Shown here in pieces: positions 37,090 through 47,649 of a stretch of DNA of 64,000 bases. Location: NCBI RefSeq assembly GCF_963662255.1, contig NC_085056.1, forward strand, positions 11,737,623-11,801,622, in the 5' to 3' direction. Position numbers and translations under genes: made by a program. Source of the DNA: Cinclus cinclus (taxonomy: Eukaryota > Chordata > Aves > Passeriformes > Cinclidae). Each line of letters begins with the position of its first letter. Within the stretch, counting starts at the first letter, position 1. The notes below the pieces were generated by a model. It saw only the letters and a list, made by a program, of their open reading frames with translations. It had not been told where the DNA came from and searched no databases.

Positions 37090-40000
37090 CACTTCTGAGA
37101 ACAGAGTGGGGCATTAATGGGACCAGTAAAGCAGAGAAGGGTTTGTATTAAAGAATTCTAATTTCTTGGTGTCATTTGCTCACTAACACTGAGAGGGCTC
37201 CTTAACAAAATTATGTCAGTAGAGTCCATTTGTGTTTTTTAGTGTAACAGGTCTTTTCTCATAGATGGGTAATTTTATGTGGTATTACTGATTTTATGAA
37301 TGTTATATTCAGTTATCGAATATTAAAGAGAAAGAAGGACTTCAAAGATTAATATATGGGCAGCAGTGGTGAAAGCCATACATTTAAATTCTGCCACTTT
37401 GCACAGAATTAGCAGTGCTGCCAAAAAGCAGAATGAGCAGTCCAGAATACCTCAACAGCTCTGACTGGCTTCATAAGGAAAGGTTTTACAGTCTGAGCTA
37501 AAGGAGATAACAGATCCAAAAGCCCCTGCTCTTGGTCCAGTTTAATCTATGACTCTTGGAAAAAGTATTTTATTCTGTCTTACTCAGTTTGCCTGTTAGA
37601 AATTAAAAATAATGAAAGATCTGCTCCTGTTTTCCTAGAGGTCAGTCATGAAAGTACTGTTTGATTAATTATATACCAAGAGGTGTTAAAGTGTTGTTAT
37701 AAGAATCCTTTTTCTACATTCTTCAGTGTGAGACTGTGAAAATTAACTTAGAAAATAAAATTTGGGACTTATATTGACTAATACTGAAAATACCCTTCAG
37801 TTTCATCATTTCTTGTTATCATGATTAGATAAACCAAGATGTATTACCACCTTATTGAAAAACTACTGCAGTTTTTCCCTTTTGTTACAATCCACTGGAA
37901 TTTTAAGGACCAGGAAAGGTGCCTAGAAGGAATTCGTTAAAAATATTTTAAGAAATTAAAATGAGAAAAAGTAAGACCACTTCTGATTTATTTAATTTTA
38001 AGAATTCTTTATGAGCCATGGCAATATTGTGAACTAATGACTCCATACTTTCAATTTGTAGCTCTACCCTGGAGACATGAATGCTATTCCCATTTGTATC
38101 AGCCAAAGATCTGGTGCAGTTTTCTTTTCTTAGCAACAAGTGTAAGTAAAAGTATGGCCTGGAGGACCTGGCAGTCTTGCACCTAATTTTGGTAAAGAAA
38201 ACTAAATATCAATCAATAAATGTTAAACTTAAATCTGTCCCCTTGTGACGTTGCAGCCTCAGAGGGGCTTGCAAAAAGCCAGAGTGTCCAATGAGATGTT
38301 TTGAGTTTTGGCACTGTGTGGCTGATAACCAGGTTCTCTTCAGAGAGCAGCTACAGGTTTGCACACTCTGCTGTTGCAATTACGTGTTCCCCCACCTGGT
38401 TTTGATATGGATTATCTAAAGAGGGGAGCTGAAACCCAAGCCTTTGGAAGGAAAATAAATGAAGTAGGAAAACAGTTACAGGGAGCAGGTCTGCTTCTTT
38501 AGTTTCTCTTGGTGCTAGAAATTGAGACTTGGACAAGTTTTTAAGTTTACTTTCAAAACTTTCAGCTCAGCACCACAAATCTCAAATTAGGAGTTTCTTA
38601 CAGCTTCCTCTCTCAGAAATACCAGTGAGATTTACTCATCAGCTCCTGTCAGACCAGGTCACATAAGTCTTAAAACCACCCTTCATTCCTTGCATATGCT
38701 TGATCAAGAAGCTCATATCTCAAAAGTCCTTTATCTTTCCTCACGTCACATTTCCTTCCTTGTGCATGCAGCTTTGGTGATGTTTCTGTAACAATCAGGT
38801 CACTGAAATCGTCAATGAGGTTTGAAGAGGCAGAACCTAGGCTTTGCCAAAATTCAGGGTGGTTTTGAACTAAGCCAAACCTTTGGACAATCAGCTGAGA
38901 CCTACAACGCTGAGTTACTGCAGTTCTTTTAATCCTGGGTCTTGTCCAGATAATGCCTTAACCCAAACACTAGAAAATATGCTTCTTGAGTATCCTCAGT
39001 GGCTCTTTCACATAGTGTGGATATATTTCTTCTCCATTCCTCTGGAGTGGCAGGAAGCAAAGCACGCTGCCATTGTCACATGGCTGTGTTAAGGGTCCCT
39101 GAAGGGCTGCTTCAGTCCTTCACACGGAGGATTGGAATCAAATACTGAGGAACCCTGAGCACCAAGTTTTAGCTTGATGTCTAAAACGTCTCTTTTTTTC
39201 TTGATCAAAAAAAGAAGTTGGTAACCAAATCAGGAACTTATTTTTTCAGACTCAGTTTCTCAGCTCTAAACGTGATGCATACTAACAAAATAAATGTTTT
39301 AATTGTACATTTAAAAACTGAAATTGTTGTTCAGTTGTGAGATTTCCATTGGTTGAATTCAAAGTATTTGCAATAAAAAGTCAATAAAAAGTTCAAAGTC
39401 AATGAATGAAAGTATTAATCAGTGAAATTAAATAAAGCAGAGTAGAACATCTTTAATATAAACAATCCTTTATAGAGAGAGAAGGCACAGCATTTGTATG
39501 TGTAGAAGTATGTGTGGTATGCATAGGAGAAAATAAGGTGGAATAAACAAGACTAGAAGTTATTTATTAAAGACATACGACACATTAAAAAGTTAAATGA
39601 CTGTTCAGGTTAAGGACCTATAAAGGGTATTAACATGTACAAAAAACAAGAATGTGAAATTAATTAGTCTTGCTTTAAAGAATTTTCTAAAGGCTGGAGT
39701 TCCTGTAACTTATGTTAGGAAGCTATGGGAAAGCATAGTTCTACTTATTTGTTGATTGATTCAGCTGAACTTAACGTAGCTGTTTGTAACCTTGTTAATT
39801 CAGACAGATGTGATGTCATCTCTCACTGCTCCCATCCAACCTCTCTCTGCTGCAGTTAAGTTAAGCCACTGGAAAAAGCAGTCCGGAGCACAGAAGGGTT
39901 CCAAAATTGAAAATAGGCACATTTTTCAGTTGAGCATTCCTGCAATTTGGATCTGAAATCAAAGGTGAATATGCAGCTTTAATCCTGGGAGAACAAGAAT

Positions 40001-40115
40001 GGGAATTATTCTCTACTATGTCTGTTCTATGCAGCTCAAGTCAGTGATCATATTTTAATAAGTACCATCTCTCCATTATTTCTAATACTTCTAAGTACAA
40101 CAATGGTATTATATT
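37090..40115. other. Noncoding stretch
   Basis: No gene or clear repeat is seen. Small open frames at 37948-38139, 38351-38536 and 38883-39092 have no recognisable content. The sequence near 39810-39825 contains a TGATGTCA CRE-like word. Confidence 0.5.
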
Positions 40116-40130
40116 AACTCTTTTTCTCAG

Positions 40131-40193
40131 GTGACTTCTACAAAATAAATTGCTAAATGTCTAGAACAGGAGGAGACACTATAAATATCAAAG
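40131..40193 (+). other. Exon-like segment with strong splice sites (noncoding)
   Basis: The acceptor is excellent (AACTCTTTTTCTCAG ending at 40130) and the donor AAAG|GTAAGA at 40194 is near consensus. The 63-base segment has stops in all three frames, so it could only be a noncoding or untranslated exon. It lies 900 bases upstream of a second exon-like segment and about 1.9 kb from the CpG island. There is no transcript evidence, and chance pairs cannot be excluded. Confidence 0.22.
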
Positions 40194-40289
40194 GTAAGAA
40201 TGAGAAAACAGAAATACAGTGTGCCTCTGATAGACTTCAGGCTAGAATTTACCAGCAGAAAACATCTTTTTAATCAGAAGACGACACTG

Positions 40290-40520
40290 GCTTCTGGGAT
40301 TCTGTTTTGCCAATCACCTTGGGATAGCTGCAGTAGTGTATTAGTAGATAGCAAAGAAAACAAGAAAGACACTGAAATCCTGGAGAGGGTTCAGCAAAGG
40401 GCCACCATGAATGGCTCAGATGTTGGGTTTTGTCCAGCATGGAAAGGACAAGGCTTTGGTGGGACCTCTCAGCAGCCTCCAGTGCCTGCTGGGGGAGTAG
40501 GAGTGAACAGGGACCAGGTC
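40290..40520 (+). mobile_element. CR1 LINE fragment (body, eroded)
   Basis: The stretch GGGATTCTGT ... GACACTGAAATCCTGGAGAGG ... CAGCAAAGGGCCACCATGAA ... AAGGCTTTGGTGGGACCTCTCAGCAGCC follows the order of the conserved 3'-half region of avian CR1 as I recall it (GGGATTCTGT, GACATTGAAGTGCTGGAG, GTCCAGAGAAGGGCCACGAAG, AAGGCTC..GGGAGACCT). Internal deletions and many substitutions mark an old copy. The 3' end and the ATTCTATG tail are missing. The apparent 115-codon frame here (40200-40547) is incidental. Confidence 0.7.
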
Positions 40521-41091
40521 ACAATTCTAGAGTTAAAAGTAAGCTGAGTTTTCCTTTTGAAAATATGTTTAAATATGTTCATTCAGTTTTCATTATATTC
40601 TAAACCAGTCAGGGAATCCAACTCCCACCTTCAAAACGTCATGTTAGGGCATGAATTAGCAAGTAAGGTATTTTGATTAGAGATAATATCCAAGAAAATT
40701 GTGTAATTGAGAAATAGAGCCTTGAAGCTTATATGCCTAAACATTGACATTGATGGTTCTTTATTGATTAATCTAAATGTAAAAGACAGGCTGCAAGAAC
40801 GTGTTAGCAAGCTCCCTGGGAGTGTTTTCTTCTTACATTTTTTGTGATGTTACATTGATTTTTATGTGGCTGATTTTCCTCCAAAGACACCTGTGTATCC
40901 CTCAGATTCACCTGCAGGGCTGGATTTGTCTGTAGAGTGTGGTCAACATCATCGTTCTTGATGGAGTACATGGTTCAGATTGTAAAGTAGCTGTATTAAG
41001 GCTCTGTGCATCAAAAATAATCTATCAGTAAAAAATAATTTTTTGAGATTTCAGTAAATGTGATGAAAGAAATTAAGTGGCAATTTTGCAG

Positions 41092-41206
41092 AAGCTGGGC
41101 ATTCAGATTCCTTTGAAATTCTGGAGTATTCACTGGAGGTAGGACACAGCACACGGGGAGGTGCTCCTGGCAAAGCCCATAGTGATGTAAATCAGACATT
41201 TAGATG
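41092..41206 (+). other. Exon-like segment, one frame open
   Basis: The acceptor CAATTTTGCAG ends at 41091 and a strong donor, GATG|GTAAGTAT, begins at 41207. Of the three frames only one is open through the 115 bases. It encodes a segment with the run DSFEILEYSLEVGHS, which matches no family I know, and it also extends a little into the upstream intron. With the 40131-40193 segment it could form a spliced transcript on the plus strand. Not proven. Confidence 0.2.
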
Positions 41207-42043
41207 GTAAGTATATTCTCTTAATTATAAACAAATTTACTATACAAATTTTACTTCTTGTTAAACCTTAGATTGAAAGAGAAATTCTGAAATGGAAAAG
41301 ATGGATGTGACCTGGGTTTTGCCAAGTCACAGCTGCCTTTAGAACCTGGCTCTGTGAACAGACTGGTTGGAATAAACTTTAATTTTAGTTGCAAGACAGG
41401 TTAGACAGATTTTATATTTGTAAGCAGTATTCAGAGGGACATTGTGACAGGCCTTAAAATACCACAGACCTCCAACAGTTTAGTTTTGAACAGTCATCAC
41501 ATTACTTCTTTCATAAGGTCAAACTTTACAACCCAGCCACTGCCTCTAGTGTTATTATATCTGTTTCATCTTTCCTGTACATGAGGATGAGAACTGCTCT
41601 TGCAGGATTACAGTTTGGAAAAATCAACCATGCGAAATTTAATTTGTTAAAACGCCACAAAGTATACTAGTACATGCAGGCAAAAATCAATGAGAACTGC
41701 AAATTTATTCTTTTAAGTTGTAAAAAGAAATAAAAACCAATCTAGCTGCTAAGAAGATGACAATTATTATGAAGGATAAATTTAAAAAAGAGTATTATTA
41801 ACTACTGCAGGATAGATAGTCTCAGCATTCTGAACATGAAATATTTTGCCTGCCATTCCATGTACGGAAAATTCAAAATAAATAGAAGTAGCAAAATTAC
41901 ATTGCATCACGAAGCTCAGGAATGAATGTTAATGGGTTACATGGGACACAGCCCTTTGAGTCTTACTGCTCTCCGTATTCACTTACATTTTTCAGCACTT
42001 GAGCAGGGGGAAGTGTTTTTGTGCTGTTTTCCTCCCAGCTGAC

Positions 42044-42521
42044 GTATCAGGGGAGCTGCCCGGCCGTGCTGAAAGGCTGCAGGCTGTGGCTGCCCGCGAT
42101 GGACCAGTACGGCGGAGTCGGGGGAACGGCATCGAGCGGGACGCGCTTGTGACTCGAGGCGCTCCGAGCCCTTCGCTGGCACGGAACTACCGAGAATGTG
42201 CGGGAGGAATAGCAGGAGGGGACTGGGACGAGGACGGGAAAGCCTGCGAGGTCGGACGGGGTCTGCGGGCGAGGCTGGAGCTGTGGCCGGGGCTCGGGCT
42301 CGGTGCCCGGGGTGGGCGGGCGGGATGTTCCTGGGTGTGCACGCTGGAGGGTGCTCGCATTTAGGGAAGAGGGAGCTCCTCGTGCCGGGGGCTCCGGCGG
42401 GCAGGGACAGAGGGGGAAGAGCTGAGCTTTCGGCATCTGGTTGGTGTCGGGGAGCAGGCGCTGGGGCGCTGCTCTGACCTCACTTATCACCCGGGCTGCG
42501 CGAACTTCAAGTGATGTTTCG
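42044..42521. promoter_or_regulatory. CpG island, candidate promoter
   Basis: I count about 47 CpGs in 478 bases, close to the number expected from base content, whereas the flanks are strongly CpG-depleted. GC rises to roughly two thirds. There is no consensus TATA box, consistent with a CpG-type promoter. Long open frames on both strands here (121 and 93 codons plus, 161 codons minus) conflict with one another and are explained by GC-rich composition. An ATG in a fair Kozak context at 42099 gives only 17 codons (MDQYGGVGGT start). Direction of transcription cannot be decided: no strong donor such as GTAAGT follows within the island on either strand. It may be an orphan island, an alternative promoter or a noncoding-RNA promoter. 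Confidence 0.7.
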
Positions 42522-42529
42522 TGCTTATT

Positions 42530-43640
42530 CAAAAATTTGGGCTCAGCTCATGATTTGCGTTGCTTATATTGCACGTGCTTTACGTACCTATATGCAAGCC
42601 TGTACTTAAATGATTTTCCTATTAGTGTGCTTCTTTCTCCTTGTTTATATGTGTATTTATTCGTGTTTTCCTCAGGCTGTTTTGAACGTCATTGGGAGTT
42701 AAGATGATGCATGGCACATTCCAAAGAATTGTAATAAAAGATGGTAAAGTGTATTTCTTTCATGCCTGAGTATATTAATTCTTGCTTATATAACACAATG
42801 CACCAAAAAAAAAATGTAAACAAGGAATCAGTTGAAATCAAATTATGCATGAATAATGATATGCAGACTCAGATAGAAACAACAATAAAAAAAATCAGGT
42901 TTAACTGCTAATGGGGTTAGGAAATATTTTTCTTTTTCAAAGGAAATTACTCAATGGAATAAAAACATGCTTTTTAAAATAAATGCATTCATTTACCTTT
43001 TGTTCAAGATAAATAATCATAAAGACTGTACTTAGCATTAAAAAAGGTATCATTCTCTCACACACATACTGGTGTTGGTGATGCAGTTTGACCTTGGCTT
43101 TATGACACTCATATCTGCTTTCTTTAAAAACTCTTCCTGGGTTTTATGGCTGCTCCTCTACCTGCAGTCCTGCAGTTTGTTGGTCACTGCATCTGATTCA
43201 AAGCATATCAATGGGAAAATTCTTTCCAGCTTCACGGGGTTCTTGTATCAGGCTCTGATTTGATCTCATCCTTTTGCCCATAAAGTTCCTTGCAACACTT
43301 CCAGAGACTGCAATGTCTCTTCTGGCCAGCACTTCTGTGTATCATTATGCACCTACAGCCATACTTCACTTTTTTCATTGACTTTTCCAAGTCTGTTGCA
43401 ACATATTTTCTTTTTCCACATATTGTTTTTTTAATGCAGTTTCAAAAAGGTTGTGGAGTAGTTTTCTCTTTTAAAACACCAGTAACATATAATTTCTTTC
43501 CTGCCTGCATGATTTTAACCTTAATGCCAGAGGATAAGAAAATAAATAGCACAGTATTTACATTTCAGATTCAGTTTAAGTGTGTGAGTACAGAAAGAGA
43601 AATTTTTCCTTTTGGTTACATGAATAAAGCTCCATAAGTG
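42530..43640. other. Noncoding stretch
   Basis: T-rich DNA with Phe/Leu-rich chance frames (43072-43263 and 43290-43637). No gene is recognised. Confidence 0.45.
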
Positions 43641-43649
43641 TTTGCAGGA

Positions 43650-43760
43650 TTGAAGTTTTAATTTGTAACCCTGATCTGGCTGCACGAACAATTCTAATAA
43701 AGTTTAATGAACATTATTAAAAGTTTATATGCAGGCAAATAGGGTTATACATTTGGAGCA
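43650..43760. promoter_or_regulatory. Possible conserved noncoding patch
   Basis: Non-repetitive AT-rich sequence with GCACGAACAATTCTAATAAA (SOX-type ACAAT) and TTAATGAACATTATTAAAAG words. It looks enhancer-like, but the evidence is texture only. Confidence 0.18.
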
Positions 43761-44464
43761 GTCATTACTACCCTCCAGAAGAGAAGTGGCTTGAGGTAGC
43801 TCCAATTTTCCATTCACAGAAATAGGGGCATCAGGACAGTAAGGAGCAGAGCAGGATCCCCTAATCTCCCAGACAAAACACAACAGAATAGTGGGGCTTT
43901 TAACGGGAGCCAGAAGTGCCTCTTTTGCAAAGTAAGAAAGAACACACTTCCACAGAATGCTGTTAGTTTACACCTGAGGTGTGACGCACGTGCCTTAAGG
44001 TTCCAGCTCAGCAGCCTCAGAGGGCAGAGACAGAGCTCTGTCCCCAGCCCTGTCACACCTGCGTGCAGTAAGGATGAACACAACATCCACTTTCGCTGGT
44101 GTGCACCAAGACATGCAGTGGAGCTGTTTCTCAATCACTGAGTAATTTTTCCGTCTCAATCGAGAAAATATTACAAATACTAGTAAAAGACTTTCACTGA
44201 AACCAACTTACCAGTACAAAAACTGCTTAGATTCCCTCTTTCTTTGCTTTGGCTTACCTTTATCATGGAACAAAATCTTTACCTGGAACAAAATCCTACT
44301 GCAAGGTTTGCTCAGCAGAAGTTAGCTCCCAACTCAAGTAGTTATTCCCATGAACTGAGTTCTTCACCTGTGGCTTCAGACTGAATGTCTGAGATGAGAG
44401 GGTCTGTCCTGGAAGAGATAATCATGTCGATAAATCGATTTTTTTTAAAAATCTCATTGGTTCC

Positions 44465-44625
44465 AAGGGAGGTTAGTCCTGCAAATGAAGTTATTTGTGT
44501 ACTTAACTCTTTGGTGGATCAGGTACTGTAAACTCTCTGGGGGAGGACCCATGTTTTCTTTTATTTGTCTGTAAAGTGCCATGTATACCTATGGCACTGT
44601 ATAAATAAATAATAATAATAGAAAC
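44465..44625 (+). mobile_element. Ancient SINE/LINE 3' end with (TAA)n tail
   Basis: The order CTGTAAACTCTCTGGGGGAGG, CCATGTTTTCTTTTATTTG, GTAAAGTGCC, then GTATAAATAAATAATAATAA matches the tail style of old amniote L2/MIR-related elements (CTGTAAGCTCTTTGGGG...AGGGACC..., GCGCTATATAAATAATAATAA). The preceding GTACTTAACTCTTTGGTGGATCAGG resembles the end of another old repeat. A hairpin AGTGCCAT/ATGGCACT (44575-44598) lies within it. The family assignment is from memory. Confidence 0.5.
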
Positions 44626-44889
44626 AATAAAAACCATCTAGGGATTAAGCAGGCCTTTTAAAGAGGCCAACTGCTCTTCACATAAATCTTGGATCTAATT
44701 TGAGCTCTAATAAGCTCCATTTCCTGCTTTTCCAATATTTTTAAGCCGCGTTGCAATAGCTATCTCTCTTTTTTTTTTTAACAGGTGTTTTAAGAGGGCC
44801 CTAAGGCAAGTATCTAATCAACTTAATGGAATTTTCCATGCAGTTAAGTGTTTTATTCAGCTCAAAACATTGTCTTTGATTAGACTTAC

Positions 44890-45300
44890 CACCTTCCCTT
44901 TTGCCCTTTTACATTATTTTGGCAGGCTCTGCAGGTGGAAAAGCTCCATCTCCACTGCAGCTCCATGATGTGTAAAAGAGCCTCTGAGTGAGCCTGCTTG
45001 GTTGCCTTTGAGCCAAAGGAGAAAACTTCAGAGGCAGCTCCACATCCCCAGCCTTGGCTGTGCCTGTGCCAGTCATAGCTGTAGGATAGATTTTGTACAA
45101 GGGACGGAGTTTTTAATAAGCCAGCTGCCATCCTGTGAGTGACCCCATGCCAGTGCCTGCAATCCAGGATCACTGTTCTGCAGGATTTGCCTGCAGTCCA
45201 GGCTGGGCTGGGAAGTCTTGCTGAACCCTGGCTGCTGAGCCTGTGCTGAGCCTGAACTGGATTAATTAGAGCAGACTCATGTATGCCTGGCAGAACCACA
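44890..45300. other. GC-richer pocket with long minus-strand frame
   Basis: The minus strand is open for 137 codons (44886-45299) and the region is GC-richer, with CTGCAG/CAGCC words and GCTGAGCCTG repeated near 45228-45250. No domain, signal peptide or splice support is visible. A composition-driven frame or an eroded element is most likely. Confidence 0.3.
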
Positions 45301-45461
45301 GTCCTCCTAGGTGGTAGTGGAGGTTTTTCTGTAGAATGTGGCCAGCTCAGGTAATTTAAACAAACTCTTTTAGCCTCCTAACCTTCTTTTTAACTTGGTT
45401 TTCTAGAACGAAAATTGGTTTAAATCATATGAGGATATAACTTATTACATTATGCTTAATA

Positions 45462-45560
45462 TTTTCCCACCTCCTGAGGTGTTGTGAAGATTCTTAAAGT
45501 AATATTTATACAGCATTTTGAAGATAAAAAGCATTGCATAAGTGATAATTATTATCTACA
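45462..45560 (+). mobile_element. MIR/L3-like SINE relic (3' part)
   Basis: TCCCACCTCCTGAGGTGTTG, then TGAAGATTCTTAAAGTAATATT, CAGCATTTTGAAGATAAAAAGC and AGTGATAATTATTAT parallel the MIR/L3 tail order (CCTACCTCACAGGGTTGTTGTGAGGATT, GTAAAGCGCTTTGAAGATGAAAAGC, (ATT)n). Heavily diverged, as expected for an ancient copy. Confidence 0.5.
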
Positions 45561-45819
45561 TTTATTTTCATGCCTCAGTTGAAACATCTTTTTCTCTTTG
45601 TCTAAGATACTTTATTTTTCTTTTGCCTTTTTTTTTCTTTCTTCTTTTTTAATTACTGTGTTATTTAACTTTGAGATTTCGGGGTATAATTTTGGAGAAG
45701 AAAACTGCTGTACAGATTATATTGTACTGTGTCAGATAGTTCTTCTCTTTATTGTTTTCCATCCTATGATGAACTGATGCTTTCACCAATCCAATCTGCA
45801 ACCAGAGGTTTATTCATGC

Positions 45820-45990
45820 CAGAACAGAAGAATAGTTTGATTGTTCAGGAAATCAGCCAAGACTCAGAAGGCCTAGATTTTCTCCATTCTGATGCAGGTT
45901 TCTTGTTTGACATTGGAAAAATCACTTAATTTCTTCATGCCTCAGCTGACCATCTGCAAAGCAGAAATGGTGCTTCCCTACTGTGTACTT
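45820..45990 (+). mobile_element. MIR-like SINE relic (core region)
   Basis: TTGACATTGGAAAAATCACTTAATTTC, TTCATGCCTCAGCTGACCATCTGCAAAGCAGAAATGG and CTTCCCTACTGTG follow the MIR core order (CTTGGGCAAGTCACTTAACTTC, TGCCTCAGTTTCCCCATCTGTAAAATGGG, ACCTAC). The 5' boundary is uncertain. The 66-codon frame overlapping it is incidental. Confidence 0.55.
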
Positions 45991-46099
45991 GGGTTTTAAT
46001 ATTGCTTTTCTATATGAGGCAGTGTTCATAAGGGTGATAGGAGAACCAATATACTTCAAAAGGTAGTTTTGATCTCCTGTCTGTAGATCACTCATAGAT

Positions 46100-47290
46100 C
46101 CAGTGACTTACAAAGTGGATATGAGGCCTATATTTCAGAAATATATACTAATTTAACTTTCAATTAACTTTTTTAATTTAGTAATTTTTTTGATAATATT
46201 GTATTTATGTTTTTATTTAATTTATTATAGCTATATTTAGTCATTAAATAAGACAATTTCTATCTTCTTTGTAAAGAATCAGTAAACAATCTTTTCAAGA
46301 TAATTAATAGACATGTCTCTTATCAGTCAGCATCTTCTTTCCCAAAAGAAGATATATGAAGTACTTAGGTTTTGACCCCCAGAATAATGATGAGGTTGTC
46401 TTTGTACATTTTGCTTCGGATAAGTATTTCTGTAATATTTTGCCAGACATAAGCAGCCATTTCATTCTGCTACCTGGAGACTATTTGTTTCTGCCATGAT
46501 ATGCAAAGGCATATTTTCATCTCTCCTTATACCTTCATCCATTTGTGACATTGATTGCTGCTGGTGGACGGTATATTGGTAATTAGATATGGAAACATAT
46601 GTTTATCCTCCTTTCTAGGAGGAAGCTGTTATACTCAAGTTATTCTCTACTTTACATAGTAGGAGAAAATATGAAGGCATTGTACAACATATAAAAAAAG
46701 CTTCTAAACATAAACACTCAAGGCTTCATTACTTTCTTGATCACCATGCAGTGCAGAAAAGGTAGGCAAGATGGAGATAAAAATTTATCATATTTCAATT
46801 GAATTCAGTTGTGCTTTTCAAATGGTTCTTCTATCCCAGTGGGAATGAACCATGGCAAGATAATGTTACTTAATAGTTTTATTTCTAAAATGTATCTTCT
46901 TTTCTCTATGCATGCAAGTGCTTTACAGCTTCAATAAAAACCATTGTGAAACCAACGCTAAAACATTATCCTAAATATCATTTCACTTTCTGCCTTAAAT
47001 GTAGGCATTAAAGTAGTAAAAGGAGGTCTACTACAGAAGTAAAAATGAAAAACAGAAAAGTCTGCATGTGGGGATAGCAGATCATTCTAATTATGTTGGA
47101 GTTTCTATCAGCTGCAGTTCCAGTATCTTGAAATTGTACTGGATAGACTCAGATCCAAGTTTCCCCCTTGAAAAAAGGTTGGTTGTTTGAGATGTCAGAC
47201 ATATTCTGAATGCATTCCTATGGAAGAATGAAAATGAAGTTACACCCCATGAAAGCCTTTGAACTCTTTACACTTTGGGAGTCGTTAATG
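46100..47290. other. Very AT-rich noncoding stretch
   Basis: The interval 46140-46260 is almost entirely A/T. No gene, repeat family or motif cluster is recognised in the rest. Confidence 0.5.
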
Positions 47291-47432
47291 TTCAAATAAT
47301 TGAATTGGCTCTTACTGGAAGCTGATCCCATAGTGTCATGGCATTCCTGTCCAGTTCTGGTGGTCTTCCCTTCCACATCCAGTGCTGCAAGGGAATGTGT
47401 TCTTCAAGGCCATGGCTGCTGTGATCCTCTGC

Positions 47433-47576
47433 ATTTGGTCCAACTAACCAGAGAAGCTGCTTGTAGCCAAGAACTGCTTAGGAGAAACACACCTCAGGAA
47501 TTCACAATTCATTCATGGCTGTCTGAAATACAGCTTGGCACTACATCCAGAACATTTGTGTGTTCAGCTTTGCCTT

Positions 47577-47618
<42 letters not shown>

Positions 47619-47645
47619 CATTGAAAAACAAATTTGGTCCCACTA
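47433..47645 (+). mobile_element. Putative poly(A)-tailed retroposed insert with flanking direct repeat
   Basis: A run of 39 consecutive A residues (47579-47617) lies at the end of a roughly 185-base segment. This is flanked by ATTTGGTCCAACTA (47433-47446) and ATTTGGTCCCACTA (47632-47645), 13 of 14 identical, as expected of a target-site duplication. The segment between has no AATAAA near the tail and no homology I recognise. Similarity continues past the 14-mer (GAGAAG, TTGTA) with a 4-base offset, so a longer imperfect local duplication is an alternative. The 120-codon frame through the poly(A), giving polylysine, is not a gene. Confidence 0.35.
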
Positions 47646-47649
47646 GAGA

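Noticed and set aside
42047..42532. 161-codon minus-strand ORF, with 121- and 93-codon plus ORFs, in the CpG island
   Set aside because: All overlap in conflicting frames inside GC-rich DNA where stop codons are rare. The minus one is Pro/Arg/Ser-rich as composition predicts, with no domain recognised.
44886..45299. 137-codon minus-strand ORF
   Set aside because: Composition-driven. No domain, no splice sites, and a second overlapping frame is also open.
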